Part shown: positions 1 through 7,987 of the stretch, piece after piece
Position numbering within the stretch: position 1 is the stretch's first letter
Layout of the letters: every line of letters begins with the position of its first letter
Assembly (NCBI GenBank): GCA_934589225.1
Contig: CAKTNS010000033.1
Coordinates: 1 to 32,316 of the forward strand
Length of the DNA: 32,316 nucleotides
Direction of reading: 5' to 3'
Source: an uncultured Oscillospiraceae bacterium
Lineage (GTDB): Bacteria > Bacillota > Clostridia > Oscillospirales > Oscillospiraceae
Position numbers and translations under genes: made by a program
The notes under the pieces: model-generated
The model's database searches: none
The model's input: the letters and a program-made list of their open reading frames with translations, nothing else
Told to the model about the DNA's origin: nothing

Positions 1-309
1 CATCCGCAGACTGTAACCCATGTGTCTTCCCTATGTGTTACCCATGTTTCTCTTGACAAGGTTGCCGCCCCTACAGGCCCGTCCGATGTATACCGTTTTG
101 TCGGTACGGTTCTGGTATCGAAACGTGGCGGGCGGCAGATTGCCGCCCCTACATGCACGTCGGTGAGTGGCACCGTTCATCCGCACGGGTTATAATTGCA
201 ACGCCCCCGGAACGGCACACAGGCCGTTCCCTACATACTTTACCGCATGGAAAGGAACGAACAACGTTGGTCGCTCCAATAACTGTCAACTGTCCACTGT
301 CAATTAAAC
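1..309. repeat. Composite intergenic repeat island, locus 1
   Basis: This gene-free stretch consists of repeat modules that recur elsewhere in the window. A GC-rich hairpin lies at 130-148 (arms GGGCGGCA and TGCCGCCC). A linker at about 152-206 contains GCACGGGTTATAATTG. A second hairpin lies at 209-230 (arms GGAACGGC and GCCGTTCC). An AT-richer tail at 276-306 contains AACTGTCAACTGT. The same order appears as the reverse complement at 7993-8195, and the right half recurs in the same orientation at 28240-28359. The linker contains a TATAAT string but no convincing -35. No start codon with a ribosome site is seen before 333. Confidence 0.8.
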
Positions 310-332
310 AAATCACAAGGAGACAAAACCAT

Positions 333-2174
333 ATGAGAATCCTGTTCGACAGCAAGCTGCCGCAGCACAAGCGCCCTTTTGGGTGCGTGAAACCCGGGGA
401 GGAATGCGCTCTGCGGGTGCATATTCCGGCGGCGGTATTGACCCGGGAGGCCCACATCGTTCTGTGTGACCAGGACGGTCAGGAAAGGAGCCGGGTGCCC
501 ATGGCCTACGAGAAAACCGTGGGGCCCTATGAGTATTGGCGGGGGACCTTCCGGCTGGAGAACCGGGGACTGTATTTTTATTATTTTTGCATCACCGACC
601 CCAACGGCAGCTTCCGGCTGCTGAAAGAGGGGGACGATGCCAGCATGGAAGAGGGGACCTATTGGCAGCTCAGCTGCATCCCCGGGGACTTCTACACCCC
701 GGAGTGGGCCAAAGGTGCCCTCATTTACCAGGTCTTCCCGGACCGGTTCGCCCGGGCGGGCTGGTGCGACTGCACCGGAAAACTGGGGCCCTACTCTGTC
801 CATGACGACTGGAACGAAGAGGTCAACTGGCGGCCGGATGAAAACGGCATCATCCAGAACAACGACTTCTACGGCGGCAACTTCCGGGGCATCATCGAAA
901 AGCTGGACTATATCGCCTCCCTGGGCACCACCATTTTGTATTTGAATCCCATCAGCAAAAGCTTTTCCTCCCACCGCTACGACACCGGCGACTACAAAAC
1001 CCCGGACCCCATGCTGGGTACCGAGGAGGACTTTGCCGAGCTGTGCCGGGAGGCCCACGCCCGGGACATCCGGGTGATCTTAGACGGGGTCTACTCCCAT
1101 ACAGGCTCCAACAGCCTCTATTTTGACAGGTACCGGGCCTTCGGCGGCAACGGGGCCTACTGCCGTCAGGATTCCCCCTACTACAGCTGGTACACCTTCT
1201 ACCACTGGCCCGACCGCTACAACGCCTGGTGGGGCTTTGACACCCTGCCCACGGTGAACAAAATGGATGACCGATTCCTGGACTATATCGTAAGGGATGA
1301 GGACAGCGTGGTGGCCCACTGGCTCCGGCTGGGTGCCGACGGCTTCCGGCTGGACGTGGCGGACGAGCTGCCCGATGAATTTATCGCCCTGCTGCGCCAG
1401 CGCATCCGGGAGCTGAAACCCGACGCGTTGCTTCTGGGCGAAGTGTGGGAGGATGCCTCCAACAAGGTGGCCTATGACCGCCGCCGCCGGTATTTTACTG
1501 ACGGGGAGCTGGACAGCGTCATGAACTACCCCTTCCGCACCGCCATTCTGGACTTTATGCGGGGCCGGGACAGCGGCGGCAAGCTGCGGGATACGGTGAT
1601 GACCATTGTGGAAAACTATCCGCCCCAGGTGGTGGCCTGCAATATGAACCTGCTGGGCACCCACGACACCCCCCGGATTTTAACCGCCCTGGTGGACGAC
1701 TTCGACGGCAGCCGGGAGGAAAAGGCCGCCCGCCGCCTCAGCCGCAACCAGATGGAGGTGGCCCTGGACCGGCTGCACATGGCGGCCTTCCTGCAATACA
1801 CCCTGCCGGGCAGCCCCAGTCTGTACTACGGGGACGAGGCCCTGATGGAGGGCTACAAAGACCCCTTCAACCGCCGGACCTACCCCTGGGGCCGGGAGGA
1901 CCAGGAGCTGCTGGCCTTCTTCCGCAGCCTGGGCCGGCTCCGCAAGATCCACCCGGAGCTCCGCCGGGGAGACATCCGCTTCCTGGAGGCCGGAGACAAG
2001 CACCTGGCCTATGAGCGCCAGTGGAAGACCCGGAAATGCAGGATTTATGTGAACCGCTCCGGAGACGCCTGGACGGTGACTCCTGGGAAGGTCTGCATGG
2101 GCATGTATCTGAAATTGGCCACCCGGGACCAGCTGATTCTGGGACCCCACGGCTTCTGCATGGTGGAGGTTTGA
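333..2174 (+). CDS. GH13 alpha-glucan hydrolase (neopullulanase/cyclomaltodextrinase-like)
   Basis: A 613-residue glycoside hydrolase family 13 enzyme, expected to cleave alpha-1,4 (and possibly alpha-1,6) links in maltodextrin, pullulan or cyclodextrin in the cytoplasm, since no signal peptide is visible. The four GH13 motifs are intact: DGVYSH at 251-256, GFRLD with the nucleophile at D341, GEVWED with the acid/base at E370, and GTHD with the transition-state stabiliser at D445. Residues 1 to about 125 form a beta-rich N-terminal domain of the CBM34 type found in neopullulanases. The frame stays open upstream to 153, but that part translates repeat DNA; the ATG at 333 has an AAGGAG site 10 bases upstream. 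The stop lies two bases before the next gene. No maltodextrin transporter is adjacent, so the substrate is inferred from family only. Confidence 0.93.
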   Translation: MRILFDSKLPQHKRPFGCVKPGEECALRVHIPAAVLTREAHIVLCDQDGQERSRVPMAYEKTVGPYEYWRGTFRLENRGLYFYYFCITDPNGSFRLLKEGDDASMEEGTYWQLSCIPGDFYTPEWAKGALIYQVFPDRFARAGWCDCTGKLGPYSVHDDWNEEVNWRPDENGIIQNNDFYGGNFRGIIEKLDYIASLGTTILYLNPISKSFSSHRYDTGDYKTPDPMLGTEEDFAELCREAHARDIRVILDGVYSHTGSNSLYFDRYRAFGGNGAYCRQDSPYYSWYTFYHWPDRYNAWWGFDTLPTVNKMDDRFLDYIVRDEDSVVAHWLRLGADGFRLDVADELPDEFIALLRQRIRELKPDALLLGEVWEDASNKVAYDRRRRYFTDGELDSVMNYPFRTAILDFMRGRDSGGKLRDTVMTIVENYPPQVVACNMNLLGTHDTPRILTALVDDFDGSREEKAARRLSRNQMEVALDRLHMAAFLQYTLPGSPSLYYGDEALMEGYKDPFNRRTYPWGREDQELLAFFRSLGRLRKIHPELRRGDIRFLEAGDKHLAYERQWKTRKCRIYVNRSGDAWTVTPGKVCMGMYLKLATRDQLILGPHGFCMVEV

Positions 2175-2175
2175 T

Positions 2176-2343
2176 ATGGAATACTTTCTTTCCGGCTATT
2201 GCCGCTGCCAGGACCAGAGCCGCCGGGTGCTGCTGGAAATGGAAAACAAAGAGGACTATGATGTAGACTGCAATTTTGGCGCCTGCCCCTATGAGGCAGA
2301 CTGCCAGATCGCTGCCGAGATCCGGGAGAAACTGGAGGCGTAA
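2176..2343 (+). CDS. Small Cys-rich protein, unknown function
   Basis: A 55-residue ORF lies between the GH13 gene and the PrsW gene, one base after the former's stop and one base before the latter's start. GGAGG at 2166-2170 lies inside the upstream gene's last codons. The protein begins MEYFLSGYCRCQDQS and is acidic, with five cysteines at residues 9, 11, 32, 37 and 43. The CxC and Cx4C...C spacing suggests metal binding or a small zinc-ribbon-like fold. There is no signal peptide or membrane segment. The tight packing with a good ribosome site on each side supports a real, co-translated gene. I do not recognise the family. Confidence 0.75.
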   Translation: MEYFLSGYCRCQDQSRRVLLEMENKEDYDVDCNFGACPYEADCQIAAEIREKLEA

Positions 2344-2344
2344 C

Positions 2345-3055
2345 ATGCTCTTTTACGATGCCGACCCCATTCTGATCGCCGCCGCGGTGATCCCCGCCAT
2401 TTTTCTGCTGATCCAGGTAAACCGGGCGGACAAGCTGGATAAAGAACCCTGGGGCCTGCTGCTGGGCCTGGTGTTCCGGGGCATCATCGCCACCTCTCTG
2501 GCGGTGTTTACCGAGGAGCTGGGAGAGGCCCTGCTGGAGGGCCTGTGGCCGGAGGATAGCGTGATCTACCGGGTCATCATGTATTTTATCGTGGTGGGTC
2601 TTTCGGAAGAGGGCTTTAAGTACCTGGTGCTGAAGCGCCGGACCTGGCGCTCCCCGGCCTTTAACTGCCAGTTTGACGGGGTGGTCTACGCGGTCAGCGT
2701 GTCCTTAGGCTTTGCCTTGTGGGAAAACATCGGGTATGTGGCCATGTACGGCCTGGGCACCGCCATGGTCCGGGCCCTCACCGCCGTCCCCGGCCACGCC
2801 TGCTTCGGCGTCATCATGGGGGCCTACTACGGCATGGCCAAGCGGTATGAAAACTACGGCTACCCCCGGGAAAGCAAAACCTGCCGTCGCCTGGCGGTAA
2901 TGATCCCCATGACCGTCCACGGCATCTACGACTATATTGCCTCCTCGGATACGGAGGGCTCGGAGTGGCTGTTCCTGATTTTTGTGGTCCTCCTCTTTGT
3001 CATTACCTCCCGCAAGATCAAAAAACTCTCCCGGGAGGACCAGTATATTAACTGA
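2345..3055 (+). CDS. PrsW-family intramembrane protease
   Basis: A 236-residue polytopic membrane protein. Family hallmarks are the EExxK motif at residues 88-92 (SEEGFKY), a conserved His at 151 (PGHACFG) and a second His at 192 (HGIYD), all in or next to hydrophobic helices, the expected arrangement of the PrsW/CAAX-type glutamic protease clan. In Bacillus, PrsW makes the first cut of the anti-sigma factor RsiW; no anti-sigma gene is present here, so the substrate is unknown. About seven membrane segments can be read, beginning at residues 8-24, with a charged C-terminal tail. The start at 2345 is preceded by GGAG inside the previous ORF. It is the last gene before a terminator and is probably co-transcribed with the GH13 gene. 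Confidence 0.85.
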   Translation: MLFYDADPILIAAAVIPAIFLLIQVNRADKLDKEPWGLLLGLVFRGIIATSLAVFTEELGEALLEGLWPEDSVIYRVIMYFIVVGLSEEGFKYLVLKRRTWRSPAFNCQFDGVVYAVSVSLGFALWENIGYVAMYGLGTAMVRALTAVPGHACFGVIMGAYYGMAKRYENYGYPRESKTCRRLAVMIPMTVHGIYDYIASSDTEGSEWLFLIFVVLLFVITSRKIKKLSREDQYIN

Positions 3056-3071
3056 CACCCCCAAAAGGGGT

Positions 3072-3109
3072 AAAAAAAGGACGTACCGTTTTTTGGTACG
3101 TCCTTTTTT
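3072..3109. terminator. Bidirectional intrinsic terminator
   Basis: A stem of AGGACGTACC (3078-3087) with GGTACGTCCT (3095-3104) is flanked by an A-tract on the left and a T-tract on the right. It can end both the plus-strand GH13-prsW transcript and the convergent minus-strand nrdR transcript. Confidence 0.92.
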
Positions 3110-3117
3110 AGGAATGT

Positions 3118-3627
3118 TTATTTTTCTTTTTTAGGGTGTCTGCGCAGCTCGCCCTTGCGGTTGAACCAGAACATGGCAAGGCTATTGATGGCCAGGGTGG
3201 CTAAAAGGGTCAGGACGGCCTGCCAGACCAGGCACCAGACGGTCCGCCACAGCAGGGCCTCCACCTCCATGGAGCCGAAGCCCAGGCTGAGGATGGCCAT
3301 GATGACGGTGAGCACCAGGCCCAGGCCGCCTAAGACCATGCCCGCGATGCGCTGGGTGAAGCGCCAGGCGTGGACGGAGCCCATGCCGTAGTAGCAGCGG
3401 TAGCCAAAGTAGAAGTTGGCCTCCTTGGGGGCCAGCAGCAGATAGCACAGGCCCAGAATCAGCAGCAGAATCGGGCCGATCATGACGCAGACTCTGCAAA
3501 GCACCGTTATTTTATCAAAAATCGAATCGATTTGGGGAAGCAGCTTGGCCAGATCAAAGTCTTCGAAGGTTTTTTTGATGGCCTCAAAATCCAGGGCCGC
3601 TTCCGTGGCCGCAGTGGCTGTAAGCAT
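3118..3627 (-). CDS. SdpI-like membrane protein
   Basis: A 169-residue membrane protein with a charged N-terminal stretch (residues 1-40), a hydrophobic helix at about 44-65, then FYFGYRCYYGMGSVHAW at 72-88 and three more hydrophobic helices. The GYR...AW pattern resembles the C-terminal SdpI domain, known from the Bacillus immunity/signalling protein SdpI and from many uncharacterised membrane proteins. The tail is strongly basic (RRHPKKEK). The start codon overlaps the stop of nrdR by one base (TAATG), so translation is probably coupled. There is no sign of an SdpC toxin gene nearby, so an immunity role is not supported here. The family call is moderate; a generic membrane protein is the alternative. 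Confidence 0.7.
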   Translation of the reverse strand: MLTATAATEAALDFEAIKKTFEDFDLAKLLPQIDSIFDKITVLCRVCVMIGPILLLILGLCYLLLAPKEANFYFGYRCYYGMGSVHAWRFTQRIAGMVLGGLGLVLTVIMAILSLGFGSMEVEALLWRTVWCLVWQAVLTLLATLAINSLAMFWFNRKGELRRHPKKEK

Positions 3628-4082
3628 TATTTTTCCTCCAGGTATTTGCTGATCTCCCGCATGAAGCTGTTGGCGTCCTGAAACTGGTGATAGATGGAGG
3701 CAAAGCGGATATAGGCCACCTCGTCTACGGGCTTCAGCCGCTCCATGACCATTTCTCCCAGCCGCTCGGTGGTGACCTCCCGCTCTAAGGAGGCCTGAAT
3801 GGTCTGCTCGATCTCCGCGGCGATGCGCTCCAGCTCCACAATGTCGGCCCGGCGCTTATCGAAGGCGCGGATCATGCTGTTGACGATTTTATTCTTATCA
3901 AAATTCTGCCGGGACCCGTTGCGCTTCACCACCAGGATGGGCTGACTTTCCACGATCTCATAGGTGTTGAACCGGTGGCCGCAGCGGCAGCACTCTCTCC
4001 GGCGGCGGATGCTCAGGCCGTCTTCGGACCGGCGGGAATCGATGACCTTGCTCTCCTGGTCGCCGCAAAAGGGACACTTCAT
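3627..4082 (-). CDS. nrdR: Transcriptional repressor NrdR
   Basis: A 151-residue protein, the usual NrdR length. It opens MKCPFCGDQESKVIDSRR, the first half of a zinc ribbon completed by CCRCGHRFNTYE at about 31-41, followed by an ATP-cone domain beginning VVKRNGSRQNFDKNKI at about 51-66. NrdR senses ATP/dATP and represses ribonucleotide reductase operons by binding NrdR boxes. No nrd gene is in this window, so it acts in trans. AAGGAG precedes the ATG, and a good sigma-A promoter is seen at 4139-4167. It is co-transcribed with the SdpI-like gene. Confidence 0.97.
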   Translation of the reverse strand: MKCPFCGDQESKVIDSRRSEDGLSIRRRRECCRCGHRFNTYEIVESQPILVVKRNGSRQNFDKNKIVNSMIRAFDKRRADIVELERIAAEIEQTIQASLEREVTTERLGEMVMERLKPVDEVAYIRFASIYHQFQDANSFMREISKYLEEK

Positions 4083-4138
4083 AATAACCGCTCCTTTTCG
4101 GGGACCATCCCTCAGTTTCCCCGGGTTATAGCGGATTT

Positions 4139-4167
4139 ATTATATCAGAAACCCGTGGGCCTGTCCA
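4139..4167 (-). promoter_or_regulatory. Sigma-A promoter of nrdR
   Basis: Read on the minus strand: TGGACA (4162-4167), a 17-base spacer, then TATAAT (4139-4144). The predicted start of transcription is about 50 bases upstream of the nrdR ATG. It diverges from the promoter at 4181-4209. Confidence 0.75.
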
Positions 4168-4180
4168 GCCTTTTTTCCTC

Positions 4181-4209
4181 TTGTGTTTTTGCCCCCGATG
4201 GGGTAAAAT
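4181..4209 (+). promoter_or_regulatory. Sigma-A promoter of the 4230-7939 gene cluster
   Basis: TTGTGT (4181-4186), a 17-base spacer, then TAAAAT (4204-4209). This would give a very short leader carrying the AAGGAGG ribosome site of the gene at 4230. Confidence 0.6.
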
Positions 4210-4229
4210 GACCAACAGAAGGAGGGCTT

Positions 4230-4631
4230 ATGAAGAAGAATATGCTGTATACCCTGTGGGCCGCTGCCTTTGCGGTCTGCGCCGCCCTGGGCTTTCTCCC
4301 GGAAAAGGAGGGGGCTGTGGAGGTTTTACTGAAGCTCCTGTCCCTGGGCTTTTTCCTGCCCCCGGCGGTGCTGCTGGTTCGTGCCAGGAAGTCCGGGGAC
4401 TGCAAGACCCTGGGCATTCTCAGAACCGTGAGCCTCACCAGCCTGGGCCTGACCCTGGCGCTGCTGGTGCTGAACATCCTCTTTGCCACGGGCTCCCGGG
4501 CCCTGGGGAATTTTCTCCATGGGCTGCTGACGGTGGTCTCCGCCCCCATGATGGCCCTGGGGAACTGGGCGGTTTCCATGTTTTTGTGGGCCTGCCTGTT
4601 TTTTGCCGCATTCCAGAAAAAGAAAAAATAA
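4230..4631 (+). CDS. Small four-helix membrane protein, unknown function
   Basis: A 133-residue hydrophobic protein with about four membrane helices (residues roughly 5-21, 31-51, 65-86 and 100-128), a basic start (MKKN) and a KKKK end. A strong AGAAGGAGG site stands upstream of the ATG. DegV follows after 36 bases with no terminator between, so they are probably co-transcribed. I recognise no family motif; no enzymatic residues stand out. Confidence 0.75.
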   Translation: MKKNMLYTLWAAAFAVCAALGFLPEKEGAVEVLLKLLSLGFFLPPAVLLVRARKSGDCKTLGILRTVSLTSLGLTLALLVLNILFATGSRALGNFLHGLLTVVSAPMMALGNWAVSMFLWACLFFAAFQKKKK

Positions 4632-4667
4632 TATTCCGTCTACCATAGAACGAATGGAGTGATACCC

Positions 4668-5528
4668 TTGTCTTACCAAATTCTCACAGATTCCTGCTGT
4701 GATTTTACCAAGGAAAAATACAAGGAGCTGGGCCTGGCGGCCGTGCCCCTTATGGTGAATTTCCGGGGGGAGAGCTACCCGGATAAAAATGACGACAGCC
4801 TCCGGGACCTGTACGCCGGTCTCCGGGCAGGGGAGGTGGCCACCACTGCCGCCGCCAACCCGGAGCAGTGGGCCAGTGCTATGGAACCGTTTCTCCAGGC
4901 CGGGGAGGATGTGCTGGTGCTGTCCTTTTCTTCCGGTCTTTCCACCAGCTACCAGTCTGCTGTCATCGCCGCCACGGACCTGCGGGAAGCCTACCCGGAG
5001 CGGACCATCCTGGTGGTGGACAGCCTCAGTGCCTCCCTGGGTCAAGGACTTCTGGCCTGGTATGCCTGCCGGAAGCGGCAGGAGGGGCTCTCTATTGAGG
5101 AACTGGCCCGGTGGCTGGAAGAGAATCGGCTCCACCTGTGCCACTGGTTCACCGTGGACGACCTCATGTATCTGAAGCGCGGCGGCCGCATCAATGCCGC
5201 CACCGCCGTGATGGGCACCATGCTCTCCATCAAGCCCGTGCTGCACATGGACGACGAAGGGCACCTCATCAGCGTGGGCAAGGCCCGGGGCCGGAAGGCC
5301 TCCATCCAGGCCATGGCCCAGAAGGCGGGAGAGCTGGGCCGGGGCTATGACAACTCCGTCATGTTCATCTCCCACGGCGACTGCCTGGAAGACGCGGAGT
5401 ATCTGTCCGGCCTTCTGAAGCAGAACTACGGCGTGAAAGAAGTCTACATCAACTACGTAGGCGCCGTCATCGGCTCCCACTCCGGCCCCGGCACCCTGGC
5501 CCTGTTCTTCATGGGCGACCACCGATAA
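4668..5528 (+). CDS. DegV family fatty-acid-binding protein
   Basis: A 286-residue DegV protein. Family marks are the N-terminal LTDSCCDF, the loop SFSSGLSTSYQSA around residues 87-99, VDSLSASLGQGLL, and KRGGRINAATAVMGTMLSIK around 168-187. DegV proteins bind a single fatty acid and, as FakB in Firmicutes, present it to the kinase FakA for phospholipid synthesis; FakA is not in this window. Start choice: the frame opens at GTG 4659, but that codon overlaps the only ribosome site (GGAG at 4656-4659). TTG at 4668 lies eight bases after it and yields the usual MSYQILTDS beginning, so TTG is preferred. It sits 28 bases upstream of the citXG gene. Confidence 0.92.
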   Translation: MSYQILTDSCCDFTKEKYKELGLAAVPLMVNFRGESYPDKNDDSLRDLYAGLRAGEVATTAAANPEQWASAMEPFLQAGEDVLVLSFSSGLSTSYQSAVIAATDLREAYPERTILVVDSLSASLGQGLLAWYACRKRQEGLSIEELARWLEENRLHLCHWFTVDDLMYLKRGGRINAATAVMGTMLSIKPVLHMDDEGHLISVGKARGRKASIQAMAQKAGELGRGYDNSVMFISHGDCLEDAEYLSGLLKQNYGVKEVYINYVGAVIGSHSGPGTLALFFMGDHR

Positions 5529-5556
5529 TCCCCCGGGAGCGGCAGGAGGAAGGACC

Positions 5557-6903
5557 TTGGAAGTAACGCTGATGGAAATGCTGGAGGCCCGGGAGAGCCG
5601 GGCCTGGAGGCAGCGGGAGCTGCTGGGCAAGGGGCAGACCCTGGTCTGCTTTACCATGAATATCGCGGGGCCGGTGAAAAACAGCCCCCTGATCACCCGG
5701 GGGTATGACCTGGGGAAGGAGCTGCTTCTGGGGCAGCTGGCGGTGGCGGGCTGGCGGGTCTCCCATTTTGAGGAGGTCCGGGAGAAGACCGGCTGCGAGT
5801 GCATCCTGCTGGTGGAAGCGCCCCCTTTGGATGTAAAGGTCGTCACCACGGAGCTGGAGGACCGGGCCCCTCTGGGGCGGCTGTTTGATATGGACGTTCT
5901 GCGGCCCGACGGCAGCAAGGTGGAGCGGCAGGAGCTGGGGCTTCCCGGCCGCCGCTGCCTTCTGTGCGGGGAAATGGCCGCGGCCTGCGCCCGGAGCCGC
6001 CGCCACAGCGTGGCGGAGCTGCAAGAAAAAACCACCGCCATCCTGGGCTCTGCGGCAGACGAGGCAGACAGCACTCTTGCCTCCCGGCTTGCCTGTCAAG
6101 CCCTTCTATATGAGGTGGCCTGCACCCCCAAGCCCGGCCTTGTGGACCGGGAAAATTCCGGCAGCCACCGGGATATGGACTTTTTCACCTTCCAGCGCAG
6201 CGCCGCGGCCCTGCATCCCTATTTTGCCCAATGCGTCCTGCTGGGCCGTCAGGGGGGCAGCCCCCGGGAGACCTTCCGGCGGCTGCGGCTGCCGGGAAAG
6301 CTGGCGGAGGGGGCCATGCTCCGGGCCACCGGCGGGGTGAACGCCCACAAGGGGGCCATTTTCTCCATGGGCATCCTCTGCGGCGCTCTGGGGCGGCTGG
6401 AAAAGCAGCAGTGGAAGGACACGGACCTGGTGCTCTCGGAATGCGCCGCCATGACGGAGGGGTTGACGGCAGAAGACTTTGCCGGTCTGACCCCGGAAAC
6501 CGCCAAAACCACCGGCCAGAAGCTCTATGTGCGCTATGGCATCACCGGCGTCCGGGGACAGGCGGAGGCCGGGTTCCCGGCGGTAAAAAATATTGGTCTT
6601 CCAACCCTGGAGGCGGCTCTGGCGGCGGGGAAAACTTGGAATGAGGGGGGCTGCGCCGCCCTGCTTTCCATGCTGGCCCAAACCGTGGACACCAACATGA
6701 TCCACCGGGGCGGCATGGAGACCACCCGGGAAATTATGGACCTACTGCAAGGCATTCTGGCAGAAGAGCCCTACCCCAGCCGGGAGACCCTGGAAAACTT
6801 AGACCGGCTGTTCGTCCAGAAAAATCTCTCCCCCGGGGGCACGGCGGACCTGCTGGCTCTGGTGTATTTTCTGCATTTTTTAAAGGAGGACGGCCATGAG
6901 TGA
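5557..6903 (+). CDS. citXG: CitX-CitG fusion: citrate lyase prosthetic-group transferase and synthase
   Basis: A 448-residue fusion of two enzymes that build and attach the citrate lyase prosthetic group. Residues 1 to about 170 resemble CitX (apo-citrate lyase phosphoribosyl-dephospho-CoA transferase), with the nucleotidyl-transfer motif GRLFDMDV at 107-114. Residues from about 175 onward resemble CitG (triphosphoribosyl-dephospho-CoA synthase), with CTPKPGLVDREN from 189 and SHRDMDFFTFQ. Such citXG fusions are known in other bacteria. The start is TTG at 5557, preceded by GGAGGA at 5545-5550. The C-terminus overlaps citC by 8 bases, so the two are coupled. The lyase subunits citD, citE and citF, normally neighbours, are not in this window. 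Confidence 0.93.
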   Translation: MEVTLMEMLEARESRAWRQRELLGKGQTLVCFTMNIAGPVKNSPLITRGYDLGKELLLGQLAVAGWRVSHFEEVREKTGCECILLVEAPPLDVKVVTTELEDRAPLGRLFDMDVLRPDGSKVERQELGLPGRRCLLCGEMAAACARSRRHSVAELQEKTTAILGSAADEADSTLASRLACQALLYEVACTPKPGLVDRENSGSHRDMDFFTFQRSAAALHPYFAQCVLLGRQGGSPRETFRRLRLPGKLAEGAMLRATGGVNAHKGAIFSMGILCGALGRLEKQQWKDTDLVLSECAAMTEGLTAEDFAGLTPETAKTTGQKLYVRYGITGVRGQAEAGFPAVKNIGLPTLEAALAAGKTWNEGGCAALLSMLAQTVDTNMIHRGGMETTREIMDLLQGILAEEPYPSRETLENLDRLFVQKNLSPGGTADLLALVYFLHFLKEDGHE

Positions 6904-7939
6904 GTATACGGTCTCCCGCATCTACCCCGGGGACAAGCGGAGCCTTGCCCAGATCGATGCCCTGCTGACCCAGGAGGGCATCACTAGGGATGGCAATCTG
7001 GACTATATCTGCGCCATGCGGGACGAAGAGAACCGGGTCATTGCCACCGGCAGCTGCTTTGGCCCCACCCTGCGCTGCTTTGCCGTCAGCGCCGGGCACC
7101 AGGGCGAGGGGCTGCTGAACGAGATCATCACCCACCTGATGGAAGTGCAGCTGGCCCGGGGCAATTCCCATCTGTTTTTGTATACCAAAACCGCCTCCGC
7201 CAAGTTTTTCGAAAGCCTGGGCTTTTATGAAATCGCCCGGGTGGAAGGGAAGCTGGTCTTTATGGAGAACCGGAGAACGGGCTTTGGGACGTATTTAAAG
7301 AACCTGGAGGGGACCAAGACCCCGGGACGCTCTGCCGCCCTGGTGATGAACGCCAACCCCTTCACCCTGGGCCACCAATACCTGGTGGAGACCGCCGCCA
7401 AGGGCTGCGACACCCTTCATGTCTTTGTCCTCAGCGAGGATGCATCCTTGGTGCCCTTTGCCGTCCGGAAGGAGCTGGTCCAGGCGGGGACGGCCCACAT
7501 CCCCAATGTGGTGCTCCACGATTCCGGCCCCTATATCATCAGCAACGCAACTTTCCCCAGCTACTTCCTGAAGGACGAGACTGCGGTCATTGAGGGCCAC
7601 GCCAAGCTGGACCTCGCAATCTTCACCAAAATCGCCCAGTCCCTGAACGTCACCGCCCGCTACGTCGGAGAGGAGCCCACCAGCCAGGTCACGGGCCTGT
7701 ATAACGAGATCATGGCCCGGGAGCTGCCCAAAGCCGGCATCGCCTGCCACATCATCCCCCGCCTCCGCTCCCAGGATGCCCCCATCAGCGCCTCCACCGT
7801 CCGCCTGGCCCTGCAGCAGGGCGACTGGCCAACCCTAAAAACCCTGGTGCCCCCCACCACCTACGCCTATTTCACCAGCCCCCAGGCCGCCCCGGTGGTG
7901 GAAAAAATCCAAAAAGCCGGCAACGTGGTGCATTATTAA
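6896..7939 (+). CDS. citC: [Citrate (pro-3S)-lyase] ligase
   Basis: A 347-residue CitC that acetylates the prosthetic group of the citrate lyase acyl-carrier subunit, using acetate and ATP, to switch the lyase on. The N-terminal ~130 residues form a GNAT-like domain. The C-terminal half is a nucleotidyltransferase with the HxGH-type motif NPFTLGH at 154-160 and SAPISAST-like DAPISASTVR near residue 300. The ATG at 6896 lies inside the end of citXG and follows TAAAGGAGGA. A terminator follows directly, so this is the last gene of the transcript. With citXG it implies that the host makes citrate lyase somewhere else in the genome. Confidence 0.95.
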   Translation: MSEYTVSRIYPGDKRSLAQIDALLTQEGITRDGNLDYICAMRDEENRVIATGSCFGPTLRCFAVSAGHQGEGLLNEIITHLMEVQLARGNSHLFLYTKTASAKFFESLGFYEIARVEGKLVFMENRRTGFGTYLKNLEGTKTPGRSAALVMNANPFTLGHQYLVETAAKGCDTLHVFVLSEDASLVPFAVRKELVQAGTAHIPNVVLHDSGPYIISNATFPSYFLKDETAVIEGHAKLDLAIFTKIAQSLNVTARYVGEEPTSQVTGLYNEIMARELPKAGIACHIIPRLRSQDAPISASTVRLALQQGDWPTLKTLVPPTTYAYFTSPQAAPVVEKIQKAGNVVHY

Positions 7940-7945
7940 GACGAC

Positions 7946-7974
7946 AAAAAGCTTCCCGGACGGGAAGCTTTTTT
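7946..7974 (+). terminator. Intrinsic terminator after citC
   Basis: An AAAAGCTTCCC / GGGAAGCTTTT stem with a four-base loop and a T-run, starting seven bases after the citC stop. Confidence 0.9.
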
Positions 7975-7987
7975 AAAATTGACAATT

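Noticed and set aside
153..332. N-terminal extension of the GH13 protein
   Set aside because: The extension translates repeat hairpins; the ribosome site and family N-terminus support ATG 333.
3118..3627. Immunity protein of an Sdp-type toxin system
   Set aside because: No SdpC-like toxin or SdpAB genes are nearby; the gene is coupled to nrdR instead.
4326..6074. 582-residue minus-strand open frame
   Set aside because: It runs antisense through three real genes (membrane protein, DegV, citXG) and has no ribosome site.
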